A DNA stretch of 6,634 bases from Bacillota bacterium. GTDB taxonomy: Bacteria; Bacillota; Bacilli; Bacillales_B; DSM-18226. The notes beneath the pieces were generated by a model. The model worked only from the letters and a program-made list of their open reading frames with translations. It did not search any database and was not told the DNA's origin. The translations under genes were made by a program, and so were the position numbers. Of the stretch, positions 1 to 6,618 are shown in pieces (positions within the stretch are counted from its first letter, which is position 1; every line of letters starts with the position of its first letter). The stretch spans positions 1 to 6,634 of the forward strand of contig JAKACS010000176.1 of the NCBI GenBank assembly GCA_021821235.1. The letters run 5' to 3'.

Positions 1-7
1 CAGTTCC

Positions 8-36
8 TTGATTATCTGTCCACCATTCGTTAAAGT
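8..36 (+). promoter_or_regulatory. Candidate sigma-A promoter of pgi
   Basis: A -35-like TTGATT (8-13, 4/6 to TTGACA) and a -10-like TAAAGT (31-36, 4/6 to TATAAT) are separated by exactly 17 bases. The predicted start near 43 would leave a leader of about 35 bases before pgi. Both boxes are imperfect and the window begins only seven bases upstream, so further promoters could lie outside. This is an inference from spacing and box similarity only. Confidence 0.35.
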
Positions 37-77
37 TAAAGTGGTATTGAAAAAATTCTACGGAGGACTTAAGAAAA

Positions 78-1427
78 ATGACACATATCCGTTTTGATTA
101 CACGAAAGCGCTAAGCTTTTTTGGCGAACATGAACTTACATACTTACGCGATGCCGTTAAAGTTGCGCACCATTCCCTTCATGAAAAAACAGGTGCCGGC
201 AGCGATTTTTTAGGCTGGATCGACCTGCCTGCGGATTATGACAAAGAAGAATTTTCACGCATTCAAAAGGCAGCTGCGAAAATCAAGTCGGATTCAGATG
301 TCCTGCTTGTGATCGGCATTGGCGGTTCTTATTTGGGAGCAAGAGCGGCAATTGAAGCATTGCAGCACAGTTTTTACAACGTCCTTCCAAAAGGGAAGCG
401 GAAGACGCCGCAAATTATTTTTGTCGGCAATAGTATCAGCTCCACTTACATGCAGGATGTAATGGATCTTCTTGAAGATGCTGATTTTTCGATTAACGTG
501 ATTTCAAAATCCGGGACGACCACTGAACCGGCGATCGCCTTCCGCATTTTCCGCAAGCTGCTTGAGGAAAAATACGGCGCAGAAGAAGCACGCAAACGGA
601 TTTACGCTACGACGGATAAAGCCCGCGGTGCTTTAAAAACATTAGCGGATGAAGAAGGCTATGAATCGTTTGTGATTCCGGATGATGTCGGCGGCCGCTA
701 TTCCGTTTTGACAGCTGTCGGACTATTGCCAATTGCTGTAAGTGGTGCAGATATCGAAAAAATGATGGAAGGCGCCGCAAAAGCCCGTGAAGATTTCGGC
801 CACTCGGAATTGGAAGAAAATCCAGCCTACCAATATGCTGCAGTTCGGAATGCTCTTTACAATAAAGGGAAAACGATTGAAATGCTGATCAATTATGAGC
901 CGGCATTGCAGTATTTTTCCGAATGGTGGAAGCAGCTGTTTGGTGAAAGCGAAGGAAAAGACCAAAAAGGTATTTATCCGTCTTCCGCAAACTTTTCAAC
1001 CGATCTTCATTCGCTTGGCCAGTACGTTCAAGAAGGCCGCCGCGATCTCTTTGAAACCGTGGTTAAGGTTGAAAAGCCGCACCATGAACTGACAATCGCC
1101 AAAGAGGAAAAAGATTTGGACGGCTTAAATTATTTGGCTGGACAAACCGTTGATTTTGTCAATAACAAAGCATTCGAAGGAACCATGCTTGCTCACACAG
1201 ATGGCGGTGTACCAAATTTAATTGTAACAATTCCGTCACTTGATGAATACACTTTCGGCTATCTAGTTTATTTCTTTGAAAAAGCGTGCGCGATGAGCGG
1301 TTACTTGCTCGGTGTCAATCCATTTGACCAACCAGGTGTTGAGGCATACAAAGTCAATATGTTTGCCCTTCTGGGAAAACCAGGTTATGAAGAGAAAAAA
1401 GCCGAACTTGAAAAACGTTTAAAATAA
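78..1427 (+). CDS. pgi: Glucose-6-phosphate isomerase
   Basis: Cytoplasmic enzyme interconverting glucose 6-phosphate and fructose 6-phosphate, at the entry to glycolysis and in gluconeogenesis. The 449 residues match the short Bacillus-type Pgi (about 450). The N-terminal SIS fold carries [13 protein letters not shown] (78-90) and the phosphate-binding SKSGTTTE (143-150). Both family signatures are present: [14 protein letters not shown] (202-215), and the C-terminal stretch from G408 to K425 containing [10 protein letters not shown]. Expected active-site residues are visible: R207, E290 in FGESEGK, H311 in DLHSLGQ and K425. The ATG at 78 is preceded by GGAGG at 62-66, a strong though slightly distant ribosome binding site. 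The gene is followed directly by an intrinsic terminator and appears to be its own transcription unit. No truncation or missing residue is seen; identity is near certain. Confidence 0.98.
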   Translation: MTHIRFDYTKALSFFGEHELTYLRDAVKVAHHSLHEKTGAGSDFLGWIDLPADYDKEEFSRIQKAAAKIKSDSDVLLVIGIGGSYLGARAAIEALQHSFYNVLPKGKRKTPQIIFVGNSISSTYMQDVMDLLEDADFSINVISKSGTTTEPAIAFRIFRKLLEEKYGAEEARKRIYATTDKARGALKTLADEEGYESFVIPDDVGGRYSVLTAVGLLPIAVSGADIEKMMEGAAKAREDFGHSELEENPAYQYAAVRNALYNKGKTIEMLINYEPALQYFSEWWKQLFGESEGKDQKGIYPSSANFSTDLHSLGQYVQEGRRDLFETVVKVEKPHHELTIAKEEKDLDGLNYLAGQTVDFVNNKAFEGTMLAHTDGGVPNLIVTIPSLDEYTFGYLVYFFEKACAMSGYLLGVNPFDQPGVEAYKVNMFALLGKPGYEEKKAELEKRLK

Positions 1428-1436
1428 GATGACGAT

Positions 1437-1466
1437 GGGCACTCTCGATGCGGGAGTGCTCTTTTT
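1437..1466 (+). terminator. Intrinsic terminator of pgi
   Basis: It begins ten bases after the pgi stop codon. The arms GCACTCTC (1439-1446) and GGGAGTGC (1452-1459) pair over 8 bp with one T-G wobble around a GATGC loop. Two further pairs (1438-1460, a wobble, and 1437-1461) can extend the stem. It is followed by a run of five T (1462-1466). This is a textbook Rho-independent terminator. Confidence 0.93.
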
Positions 1467-1506
1467 CATGGTTTTGCTCATTATTTATAAGAGAATTTAA
1501 CAAATA

Positions 1507-1590
1507 CGGATAAATCGGGAAAATCCGCGGATAAAGAACCAAACTCGACGGATAAGTGATCAAAATCGGCGGATAGAAGAATGAAACTCG
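1507..1590. repeat. Four-copy 21-base periodic CGGATA repeat
   Basis: CGGATA occurs at 1507, 1528, 1549 and 1570, exactly 21 bases apart each time; the first three copies read CGGATAA. The second half of each unit is also related: AAAATCCG, AAACTCGA, AAAATCGG and AAACTCG, giving an AAAMTC core at a fixed place. The middle of each unit varies. A decayed fifth unit may start at 1591 (CGTTTAAAGGA). It lies in the convergent gap between the pgi terminator and the terminator of the opposing operon. No start codon with a ribosome binding site makes it look coding. I recall similar CGGATAA-rich spacer sequences in other Bacillaceae genomes, but their function is not known to me. Confidence 0.8.
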
Positions 1591-1633
1591 CGTTTAAAGG
1601 AGGATTCGATTCTCCGAAATTCTCACTCAATAC

Positions 1634-1663
1634 GAAAACAGCTAGCAGACGCTAGCTGTTTTC
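1634..1663 (-). terminator. Terminator of the glycosyltransferase operon
   Basis: A perfect 13-bp inverted repeat (1634-1646 with 1651-1663) surrounds a four-base loop. On the minus strand the stem starts inside the last codons of the glycosyltransferase, contains its TAG stop (1654-1652), and its descending arm ends in TTTTC, giving a short U-tract. On the plus strand the arm also ends in TTTTC, so it may act in both directions and shield the convergent pgi side. Confidence 0.85.
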
Positions 1664-2680
1664 TGAAATGTTTTTCTTTTGATACCGTTCTTGATCAATA
1701 GTATTTTCTAATAAATGACGCGGAATTGCCATATGAAAAGTGTCAAATTCAACAATAAACTTGGGGCGCTGCTTTGATTCTTTGTAAATCTTTCCGATAT
1801 ATTCTCCGATCAAGCCGATCGCAATTAATTGCAAACCACCGATCAGCCAAATCGACGTGATCAAGGAAGTCCAGCCTGTCTGGGTGTGCCCCATAAACTT
1901 AAGGGTTAAAAAATAGCTGCCAAAAATGACGCTGGTAAAAAACGAAGCAAACCCGATCAACAAGACAAGCCTGATGGGGGTAACGGAAAAGGAGGTAATC
2001 CCATCCAAGGCGAAAGCAAGCATTTTTTTCAACGGGTATTTCGTATCACCAGCAGTTCTTTTCTTGCGATCATAATAGACGATTGCCGAACGGAAGCCGA
2101 TTAAAGGAATGATTCCCCTCAGAAATAGGTTGACTTCTTTAAAGTTTTCAAGTTGCTGAATGGCCCGTCTACTCATCAGGCGGAAATCGGCATGGTTATA
2201 GACGAGGTCGACCCCCATTTTCCCCATGATTTTATAAAAACTTTGCGCGGTCGTTCGCTTAAAAAATGAATCGGTTTCCCGAAGACGGCGAACACCGTAA
2301 ACAATTTCACAGCCTTCAGAAAATTTTACAATAAATTCGCGGATTGCCCCAACATCATCTTGAAGATCTGCATCAATTGTGACAACACAATCGGAAAGAT
2401 CTTTCACATTGAACATTCCCGCAAGCAAGGCATTTTGATGGCCAACATTGCGCGACAGCTTTAAACCGCGAACCTGTTCATTGTGGAGCCCCTCTTTATA
2501 AATTAAATCCCATGTACCATCTTTGCTGCCATCATCGACAAACACGATTTTGCTTCGATCTGAAATCAATTTTTCATTTTTCATATCGATCATTACATTC
2601 GTTAAAACGGAAATGGTCTCAGGTAAAACGGCCTCTTCGTTGTAGCATGGCACGACAATGGCCAAGATTGGTTCAATCAT
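1652..2680 (-). CDS. GT2 polyprenyl-phosphate glycosyltransferase, YkoT/CsbB-like
   Basis: Membrane-anchored family 2 glycosyltransferase of the DPM1/GtrB/CsbB type. It is predicted to transfer a sugar from a nucleotide sugar to undecaprenyl phosphate at the cytoplasmic face. From the ATG at 2680 the protein has 342 residues. Motifs in order are VPCYNEE (10-16), DDGSKDGT (49-56), DADLQDD with the metal-binding DXD (103-109), DFRLMSR (165-171) and the basic RTAGDTKYPLKK (208-219). Two transmembrane segments follow (about 236-260 and 271-294), then GEYIGKIYKE. A GTG at 2695 would add five residues and overlap the preceding stop codon. I prefer the ATG because GTGAGGG sits eight bases upstream as its ribosome binding site and the start then matches family style. 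It is translationally close-coupled to the YkoS-like gene. The exact sugar cannot be read; CsbB uses GlcNAc. Confidence 0.9.
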   Translation of the reverse strand: MIEPILAIVVPCYNEEAVLPETISVLTNVMIDMKNEKLISDRSKIVFVDDGSKDGTWDLIYKEGLHNEQVRGLKLSRNVGHQNALLAGMFNVKDLSDCVVTIDADLQDDVGAIREFIVKFSEGCEIVYGVRRLRETDSFFKRTTAQSFYKIMGKMGVDLVYNHADFRLMSRRAIQQLENFKEVNLFLRGIIPLIGFRSAIVYYDRKKRTAGDTKYPLKKMLAFALDGITSFSVTPIRLVLLIGFASFFTSVIFGSYFLTLKFMGHTQTGWTSLITSIWLIGGLQLIAIGLIGEYIGKIYKESKQRPKFIVEFDTFHMAIPRHLLENTIDQERYQKKNISENS

Positions 2681-2691
2681 CGTTAAATCCC

Positions 2692-4365
2692 TCACATTAC
2701 TTTGTATAAATAAATTTTCCAGGCAGCATGTTTCGATTGAAAAATTTTTTCAAGCTTTAATTTATTTTGCTTGGCATTGTCAATCGGAAGCGCGGCAAAA
2801 AGATAGCTTCCTCCTATTTTTCTCAATTCTTCGGTATTCAATTGAAGATTTTTTAAATGGCGGCTGCTATCTTTTTTAATCATATAGCGTTTCCCCAGCT
2901 GGCTTGTAAAAAGGTAACAGCGTCCGCCCCATTTATCAAAATAATGGCGAATAACTGGGTTTTTTTGTAGTTCTCGGGCGATAATTTTTCGGAATTGATG
3001 TTTATAGACAAGCGGATAAAAATTATTGTATGTATCAAGCGTGTAAAACCCATTGTATTGGGCGATTGCCGGATGAATTCCAATGCTCGCTACCCGATAC
3101 TCTTTTTGAGGCAAGTCAATATAATTCTTTACTTCTGTAAATAATTCTTCTGCGTAAAATTCTTTCACTGTTGGTTTCTGATGGTAAATAATTTCGTCGT
3201 TAAACAGAAACAGCACAAGTATTTGCACAGCAGCCAGCCATTTGGCAGACTTCGCCCAGGAAAAACTTTGACTGGCAAGAATTTTTAAGGCTAAGGCAAA
3301 ATCGGCATAAATGACGAGCGGGCTTAAAAAATGGTAGCGGGCAAAGTTGAATGTATCAAGAAAATGAAACTTTTTTGTCAGCGGCAGCCAGCCTTTGTAG
3401 AACCAAAAGGCATACCAGGCGGACAATAAAAAATTAACGACAAATAACAAGACAAATACCCGGTTTACGTTCCATGTTTTAGTTTTCGACACGAAATAAA
3501 GGGCTATAAACGTCACTGGCAGAATAATCAGCCCATGTACGGTCATATCGTGGGTATGTCCGAAAAGATAGTTTTTAAACGTTAACCGAACGGATCGCCA
3601 AAACGGCAAGCTGGCATGGAAATATTCGTCCCGGCTGTTGGGCTCACCTTTAAACAAAAAGGAAGAAACAAGGCGATATTCAACAAGCAGATACAATCCG
3701 GTCATATAGACGATCGCCAGTAAAAAGGGCCAATTCACTTTTCTTTTTCGGAAGACATCACGCAGCCAAAGGGCGCCCATGGCGCTTAAAAAAAAGAAAA
3801 AACCTAAGACAAAGCTTGAGTAAAAGGGCAATAGGGTAAGTACCAGATAATTTTTCCATGAGTGTTCTTGGTTGCGAATGTTTAAAAATGCCCAAAGTGC
3901 AAGCGGCATGCCCAAGGTGCTAAGCATCCCTGACGGCCAAAAAGGGGTCAGGGCAAAAGCGAGGGCCGCACCTATTTGATAGATCAGCCATTGGTTTCCT
4001 GGGAGCAGATGTTTTTTTAATAGCAAGTACATTCCGATATAGGCTGTGACTCTTGTAATCAATTGGCTTAAGCCATAGGCGGTCATGGTTGGAAAAAGCA
4101 CGTAGAGCCAGACGATGCCACTGTATTCGGTTCCGAAAGCGTTTCTTGGCAAACCGTTGATGATTTGCGGAATGACGCCATGAATCGAGCTAAACATTTG
4201 TCCGCTTTTTGCCAGCACTTTATACCAGGCGATGTTCGAGTCCAAATTATCATGAACGCGAATATGGGCATTTTCTTGCAGGATAAAAAGGGGCGACAAA
4301 TACACAGCAAGCAGGAAAAAGGCTGCAGCGAATCCTCTCCATTCTTTTGTCCAGATACGATTCAA
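2692..4365 (-). CDS. Multi-pass membrane protein, DUF6044/YkoS-like, putative GT-C
   Basis: A 557-residue polytopic membrane protein resembling B. subtilis YkoS (DUF6044), whose gene neighbours the GT2 gene ykoT. It has a first hydrophobic segment at about 11-30, then an extracytoplasmic acidic stretch HDNLDS (38-43) of the kind that carries catalytic residues in GT-C enzymes. Many further membrane segments run to about residue 390. A soluble C-terminal domain includes YNNFYPLVYKHQFRKII (446-462), typical of this family. Inferred role: transfer of a lipid-linked sugar made by the downstream glycosyltransferase to an envelope polymer outside the membrane. The start is TTG at 4365, supported by GAGGTG at 4379-4374 with eight-base spacing; an ATG at 4381 is out of frame. 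Its TGA stop lies 11 bases before the glycosyltransferase ATG and overlaps that gene's alternative GTG. Family assignment is from remembered motifs, not a search. Confidence 0.82.
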   Translation of the reverse strand: MNRIWTKEWRGFAAAFFLLAVYLSPLFILQENAHIRVHDNLDSNIAWYKVLAKSGQMFSSIHGVIPQIINGLPRNAFGTEYSGIVWLYVLFPTMTAYGLSQLITRVTAYIGMYLLLKKHLLPGNQWLIYQIGAALAFALTPFWPSGMLSTLGMPLALWAFLNIRNQEHSWKNYLVLTLLPFYSSFVLGFFFFLSAMGALWLRDVFRKRKVNWPFLLAIVYMTGLYLLVEYRLVSSFLFKGEPNSRDEYFHASLPFWRSVRLTFKNYLFGHTHDMTVHGLIILPVTFIALYFVSKTKTWNVNRVFVLLFVVNFLLSAWYAFWFYKGWLPLTKKFHFLDTFNFARYHFLSPLVIYADFALALKILASQSFSWAKSAKWLAAVQILVLFLFNDEIIYHQKPTVKEFYAEELFTEVKNYIDLPQKEYRVASIGIHPAIAQYNGFYTLDTYNNFYPLVYKHQFRKIIARELQKNPVIRHYFDKWGGRCYLFTSQLGKRYMIKKDSSRHLKNLQLNTEELRKIGGSYLFAALPIDNAKQNKLKLEKIFQSKHAAWKIYLYKVM

Positions 4366-4508
4366 CGCTAAAACACCTCATGTATTTTTGCCAGTAGTTT
4401 TTGTTTTTAGTTTGGAAATTATTCCTTTTTTCTCAAACTTAGATTGCAGATAAAAATTGATTTTTTCGTTAATAATGGAAAATAAAATTGAAAAACGGGG
4501 GATTGTGT
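4366..4508. promoter_or_regulatory. Divergent promoter region between YkoS-like and yugO-like genes
   Basis: This AT-rich 143-base gap separates two divergent starts and so should hold both promoters. On the minus strand TTGAGA (4436-4431) is a good -35-like box but has no convincing -10 at normal spacing. On the plus strand TTGATT (4457-4462), AATAAT (4471-4476) and TAAAAT (4483-4488) resemble promoter elements but do not combine at 16-18 bp. I therefore mark the region and not exact boxes. No mstX (Mistic) gene fits here, unlike upstream of B. subtilis yugO. Confidence 0.5.
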
Positions 4509-5492
4509 ATGTCGAACCGTTTCTACATTCGTTTTCTGCATTTGCCGCTGCTTGTTCGGATTTTGTTGATCGCTCTTTTTGTGTTCCTATCCTTTGGGAG
4601 TTTGATTCATTTGCTGGAGCCAGCAACGTTTCCAACGATTTTTGATGGGATATGGTGGTCGATTATTACGGCGTCGACGGTTGGCTATGGTGATTATGTG
4701 CCGCACTCATTTTGGGGGAGGTTGACGGCAGCAGTGCTGATTTTGATCGGTGCCGGCTTTGTTTCTTCCTATTTTGCCACATTGGCTACCGTCGCAGTAA
4801 CAAGACAAGATGCCCTTTCTGAAGGGAAAATTGCATTTAAAGGCCAGGGCCATACGATTATTATCGGCTGGAATGAACGTTCAAGGGAATTGATCGATAA
4901 ACTTCTCCGCTTAAGTACACAAAGTATTGTCCTTGTAGATGAAACACTGGAGGCAAATCCGATTCATTCGCGATTCGTTCATTTTGTCCAAGGCAAGCCG
5001 CATATGGATGAAACAATTTTAAAAAGCAATATTGACCAGGCGGAGAAAGTACTAATAACTGCGGATCGCGGAAACGATGAACTCCAAGCCGATATGAATA
5101 GCATTCTTAGCTTGCTGACGATTAAGGGGCTTTGTCCTTCAGTAAAGTGCATTGTGGAAATCCTTACCGCAGAGCAAGTAATCAATGCCAAACGGGCTGG
5201 TGCTGACGAAGTTATTCAATCGAATAAATTAACAAGTGTGTTTATGGTGAACAGTCTGCATTCCAATAGTGATGGCTTGCTATCGGATTTTGTGCAGCCA
5301 CTGCAGGAAAACCGGCTGTTGCTGCAAATAGCCGAAAATCGTTTTATCGGAATACCGTTTAAACGGGTTTCAGAGATGTTTTTGGAAAAAGAAGAACTGT
5401 TGATTGGGTTAAAAAGAGAAGAAGAGCTCTTCGTTAACCCTTCTCACGCCATTTTAATTGAAATTGGGGATAAGCTTTTAATTTTAAAATAG
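4509..5492 (+). CDS. yugO: Two-TM potassium channel with RCK domain, YugO-like
   Basis: Plasma-membrane K+ channel subunit, expected to act as a tetramer. The 327 residues agree with B. subtilis YugO (about 328), the channel used in biofilm electrical signalling. TM1 spans about 14-36, the pore helix about 44-56, the selectivity filter is TVGYGD (57-62) and TM2 about 71-96. No voltage-sensor segments are present. The cytoplasmic RCK/TrkA-N domain starts at HTIIIGWNERS (115-125), where the usual nucleotide-binding GxGxxG glycine pattern is altered to GWN, and continues with VLVDE (141-145). A TrkA-C-like tail ends in GDKLLILK. I chose the ATG at 4509, with GGGGGA six bases upstream at 4497-4502, over an in-frame TTG at 4488 that would place that site inside the gene. 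The ligand of the RCK domain cannot be told from sequence. Confidence 0.9.
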   Translation: MSNRFYIRFLHLPLLVRILLIALFVFLSFGSLIHLLEPATFPTIFDGIWWSIITASTVGYGDYVPHSFWGRLTAAVLILIGAGFVSSYFATLATVAVTRQDALSEGKIAFKGQGHTIIIGWNERSRELIDKLLRLSTQSIVLVDETLEANPIHSRFVHFVQGKPHMDETILKSNIDQAEKVLITADRGNDELQADMNSILSLLTIKGLCPSVKCIVEILTAEQVINAKRAGADEVIQSNKLTSVFMVNSLHSNSDGLLSDFVQPLQENRLLLQIAENRFIGIPFKRVSEMFLEKEELLIGLKREEELFVNPSHAILIEIGDKLLILK

Positions 5493-5494
5493 AA

Positions 5495-5597
5495 TTATCC
5501 ACATAGCAACGATGTTATCCTACTTATTAACAAGGTTATTCACAGTATATACAGTATTATCAACATTTTCACTTGTTTATCCACAAAGATATCCACA
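5495..5597 (+). promoter_or_regulatory. DnaA-box cluster, seven same-strand sites
   Basis: Against the DnaA box TTATCCACA, sites on the plus strand are: 5495 (9/9), 5515 TTATCCTAC (6/9), 5524 TTATTAACA (7/9), 5536 TTATTCACA (8/9), 5557 TTATCAACA (8/9), 5577 (9/9) and 5589 ATATCCACA (8/9). The sites at 5495, 5515, 5536, 5557 and 5577 are 20, 21, 21 and 20 bp apart, about two helical turns. The 5524 and 5589 sites each lie 12 bp from a neighbouring site. The cluster starts two bases after the yugO-like stop and lies upstream of the NERD gene. No dnaA, dnaN or repeated DnaA-trio motif is seen nearby, so I call it a DnaA-binding cluster, not an origin. Binding by DnaA is inferred. Confidence 0.85.
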
Positions 5598-5624
5598 AGT
5601 ACTATATGTGGTCATTTTCAAATT

Positions 5625-5660
5625 CAACAATTTTGCGGACAAACAAGAAATGAATTGTTG
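5625..5660. repeat. 8-bp inverted repeat overlapping candidate promoter
   Basis: CAACAATT (5625-5632) is the exact reverse complement of AATTGTTG (5653-5660), with a 20-base spacer. The right arm covers the candidate -35 box of the NERD gene. Dyad sites placed like this often bind a repressor, and the NERD protein's own C-terminal region looks able to bind DNA, but any operator role is inference. Such an 8-bp repeat in AT-rich DNA could also arise by chance. Confidence 0.4.
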
Positions 5661-5683
5661 TTACTGGAAAAGTTTTTTAAAAT
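5655..5683 (+). promoter_or_regulatory. Candidate sigma-A promoter of the NERD gene
   Basis: TTGTTG (5655-5660, 3/6 to TTGACA) is 17 bases from TAAAAT (5678-5683, 5/6 to TATAAT). Transcription would start near 5690, just before the ribosome binding site at 5699-5708. An alternative pair TTAACA (5527-5532) and TACAGT (5550-5555), also 17 bases apart, lies inside the DnaA-box cluster and would be covered by bound DnaA. Confidence 0.42.
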
Positions 5684-5712
5684 GAAACTAACAAATGGAA
5701 AGGATGTGGAAC

Positions 5713-6618
5713 ATGAATGCAAATGTTCGCCAGAAGTCGCTGGAATTGAGGATATTGGAAGTCTTGAGGCCGCGGATGAAGCTGGCCGGTGAAGATGAAT
5801 TACGTTATTTAAGTTTGACAAAAGGCTACGAAGGTGAAATTTTTTTTGACAATGTGATGGATAACTATTCGAAAGACTGGCTCGTTCTGAAAAATTTATT
5901 GTTTGAAATGAATCATTCGCTGTTTCAAGTTGATACACTCGTGATCTATCATGATCTGATTCATCTTTTTGATGTAAAAAATTTCGAAGGTGATTTTTTT
6001 ATTGAAGGTGACAAATGGTATTCGGCGAATAAGAAGGAAGTCACAAATCCGCTTCATCAACTGCAACGCTGTGAACGACTTTTCCTCCGATTGCTCCACG
6101 AATCGAACTGCTATTTACCAATTCAGTCCTATTTGCCTTTTGTGAACCCCGAATTTTATTTGTATCAAGCTCGACTGAATCAGCCGTTTATTTTCCTGCC
6201 ACAATTGAAGCGCTTTTTATCCAAACTTTGTTCAAGACCGGTAAAATTGCAAAAAAGTCATTTTGCTTTGGCTGAGAAGCTGCTTGCCCTAAATATAGAG
6301 AACTATCGAAATATGAAGCTTCCCATTTATACCTTCGAAATGTTAAGGAAAGGAATCATTTGTGAACGATGCCATCAATTCGTTGAACTGCTTAATGATA
6401 AAATGGTCATTTGCCGCCATTGTGGAAAAATTGAAGGCATTCATCCAGCTGTTTTGCGGAGTGTTGAGGAATTTAGATTGCTGTTTCCGGAAGAGAAGGT
6501 TACCACAAAAGCCGTTTTTGAGTGGTGCAATGGTACTGCCTCAGAGAGAATCATACAAAAAGATTTAAAAGAGAGCTATAGAATTTGTGGTAAATCAAAA
6601 GGAGTTTACTATGTTTAA
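5713..6618 (+). CDS. NERD-domain protein with C-terminal zinc ribbon
   Basis: A 301-residue soluble protein with no signal peptide or membrane segment. The nuclease-related domain spans about 36-150: GYEGE (38-42), D74 in FQVDTLVIY and DVKNFEG (87-93) give the E...D...DxK pattern of a PD-(D/E)XK-like fold. A zinc ribbon follows, CERC (217-220) and CRHC (234-237), spaced CxxC-13-CxxC. The last 50 residues, WCNGTASERIIQKDL into GKSKGVYYV, resemble a small winged-helix DNA-binding module. DNA or RNA processing is inferred from the family; neither substrate nor activity is established. The ATG at 5713 is chosen because AAAGGATGTG (5699-5708) matches the Shine-Dalgarno consensus except one base; in-frame ATGs at 5695 and 5704 would overlap it. 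It has its own candidate promoter, and no partner gene is seen before the window ends at 6634. Confidence 0.85.
   Translation: MNANVRQKSLELRILEVLRPRMKLAGEDELRYLSLTKGYEGEIFFDNVMDNYSKDWLVLKNLLFEMNHSLFQVDTLVIYHDLIHLFDVKNFEGDFFIEGDKWYSANKKEVTNPLHQLQRCERLFLRLLHESNCYLPIQSYLPFVNPEFYLYQARLNQPFIFLPQLKRFLSKLCSRPVKLQKSHFALAEKLLALNIENYRNMKLPIYTFEMLRKGIICERCHQFVELLNDKMVICRHCGKIEGIHPAVLRSVEEFRLLFPEEKVTTKAVFEWCNGTASERIIQKDLKESYRICGKSKGVYYV

Noticed and set aside
1354..1563. Minus-strand reading frame of 69 residues across the pgi end
   Set aside because: It overlaps the pgi 3' end, the terminator and the repeat array, and resembles no protein I know; it is a shadow.
1507..1590. DnaA boxes on the minus strand (TTATCCG in the 21-base repeats)
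   Set aside because: The match stops at TTATCC; the CACA end that DnaA recognition needs is missing in every copy.
1507..1590. CRISPR array
   Set aside because: The period is only 21 bases, repeats are degenerate and short, spacers would be about 14 bases, and no cas gene is present.
1596..1615. Ribosome binding site AAAGGAGG with a small hairpin
   Set aside because: No start codon follows at a useful distance and no open frame extends from it; probably a chance match or remnant.
4083..4310. Overlapping short frames within the YkoS-like gene, pgi, the channel and the NERD gene
   Set aside because: They lie wholly inside well-supported genes in other frames, without family motifs; typical shadow frames.
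5493..5540. Intrinsic terminator for the yugO-like gene
   Set aside because: No stable hairpin followed by a T-run is visible after the stop codon; the DnaA-box cluster begins at once, so termination there remains unexplained.
5493..5712. A complete replication origin (chromosomal or plasmid)
   Set aside because: There is a dense DnaA-box cluster, but no dnaA, dnaN, rep or par gene and no repeated DnaA-trio next to an obvious unwinding element; the flanking genes are ordinary chromosomal ones.
5705..5713. A reverse-strand DnaA box (TGTGGAACA, 7/9)
   Set aside because: It is inside the NERD ribosome binding site, isolated from the cluster and on the opposite strand; likely chance.
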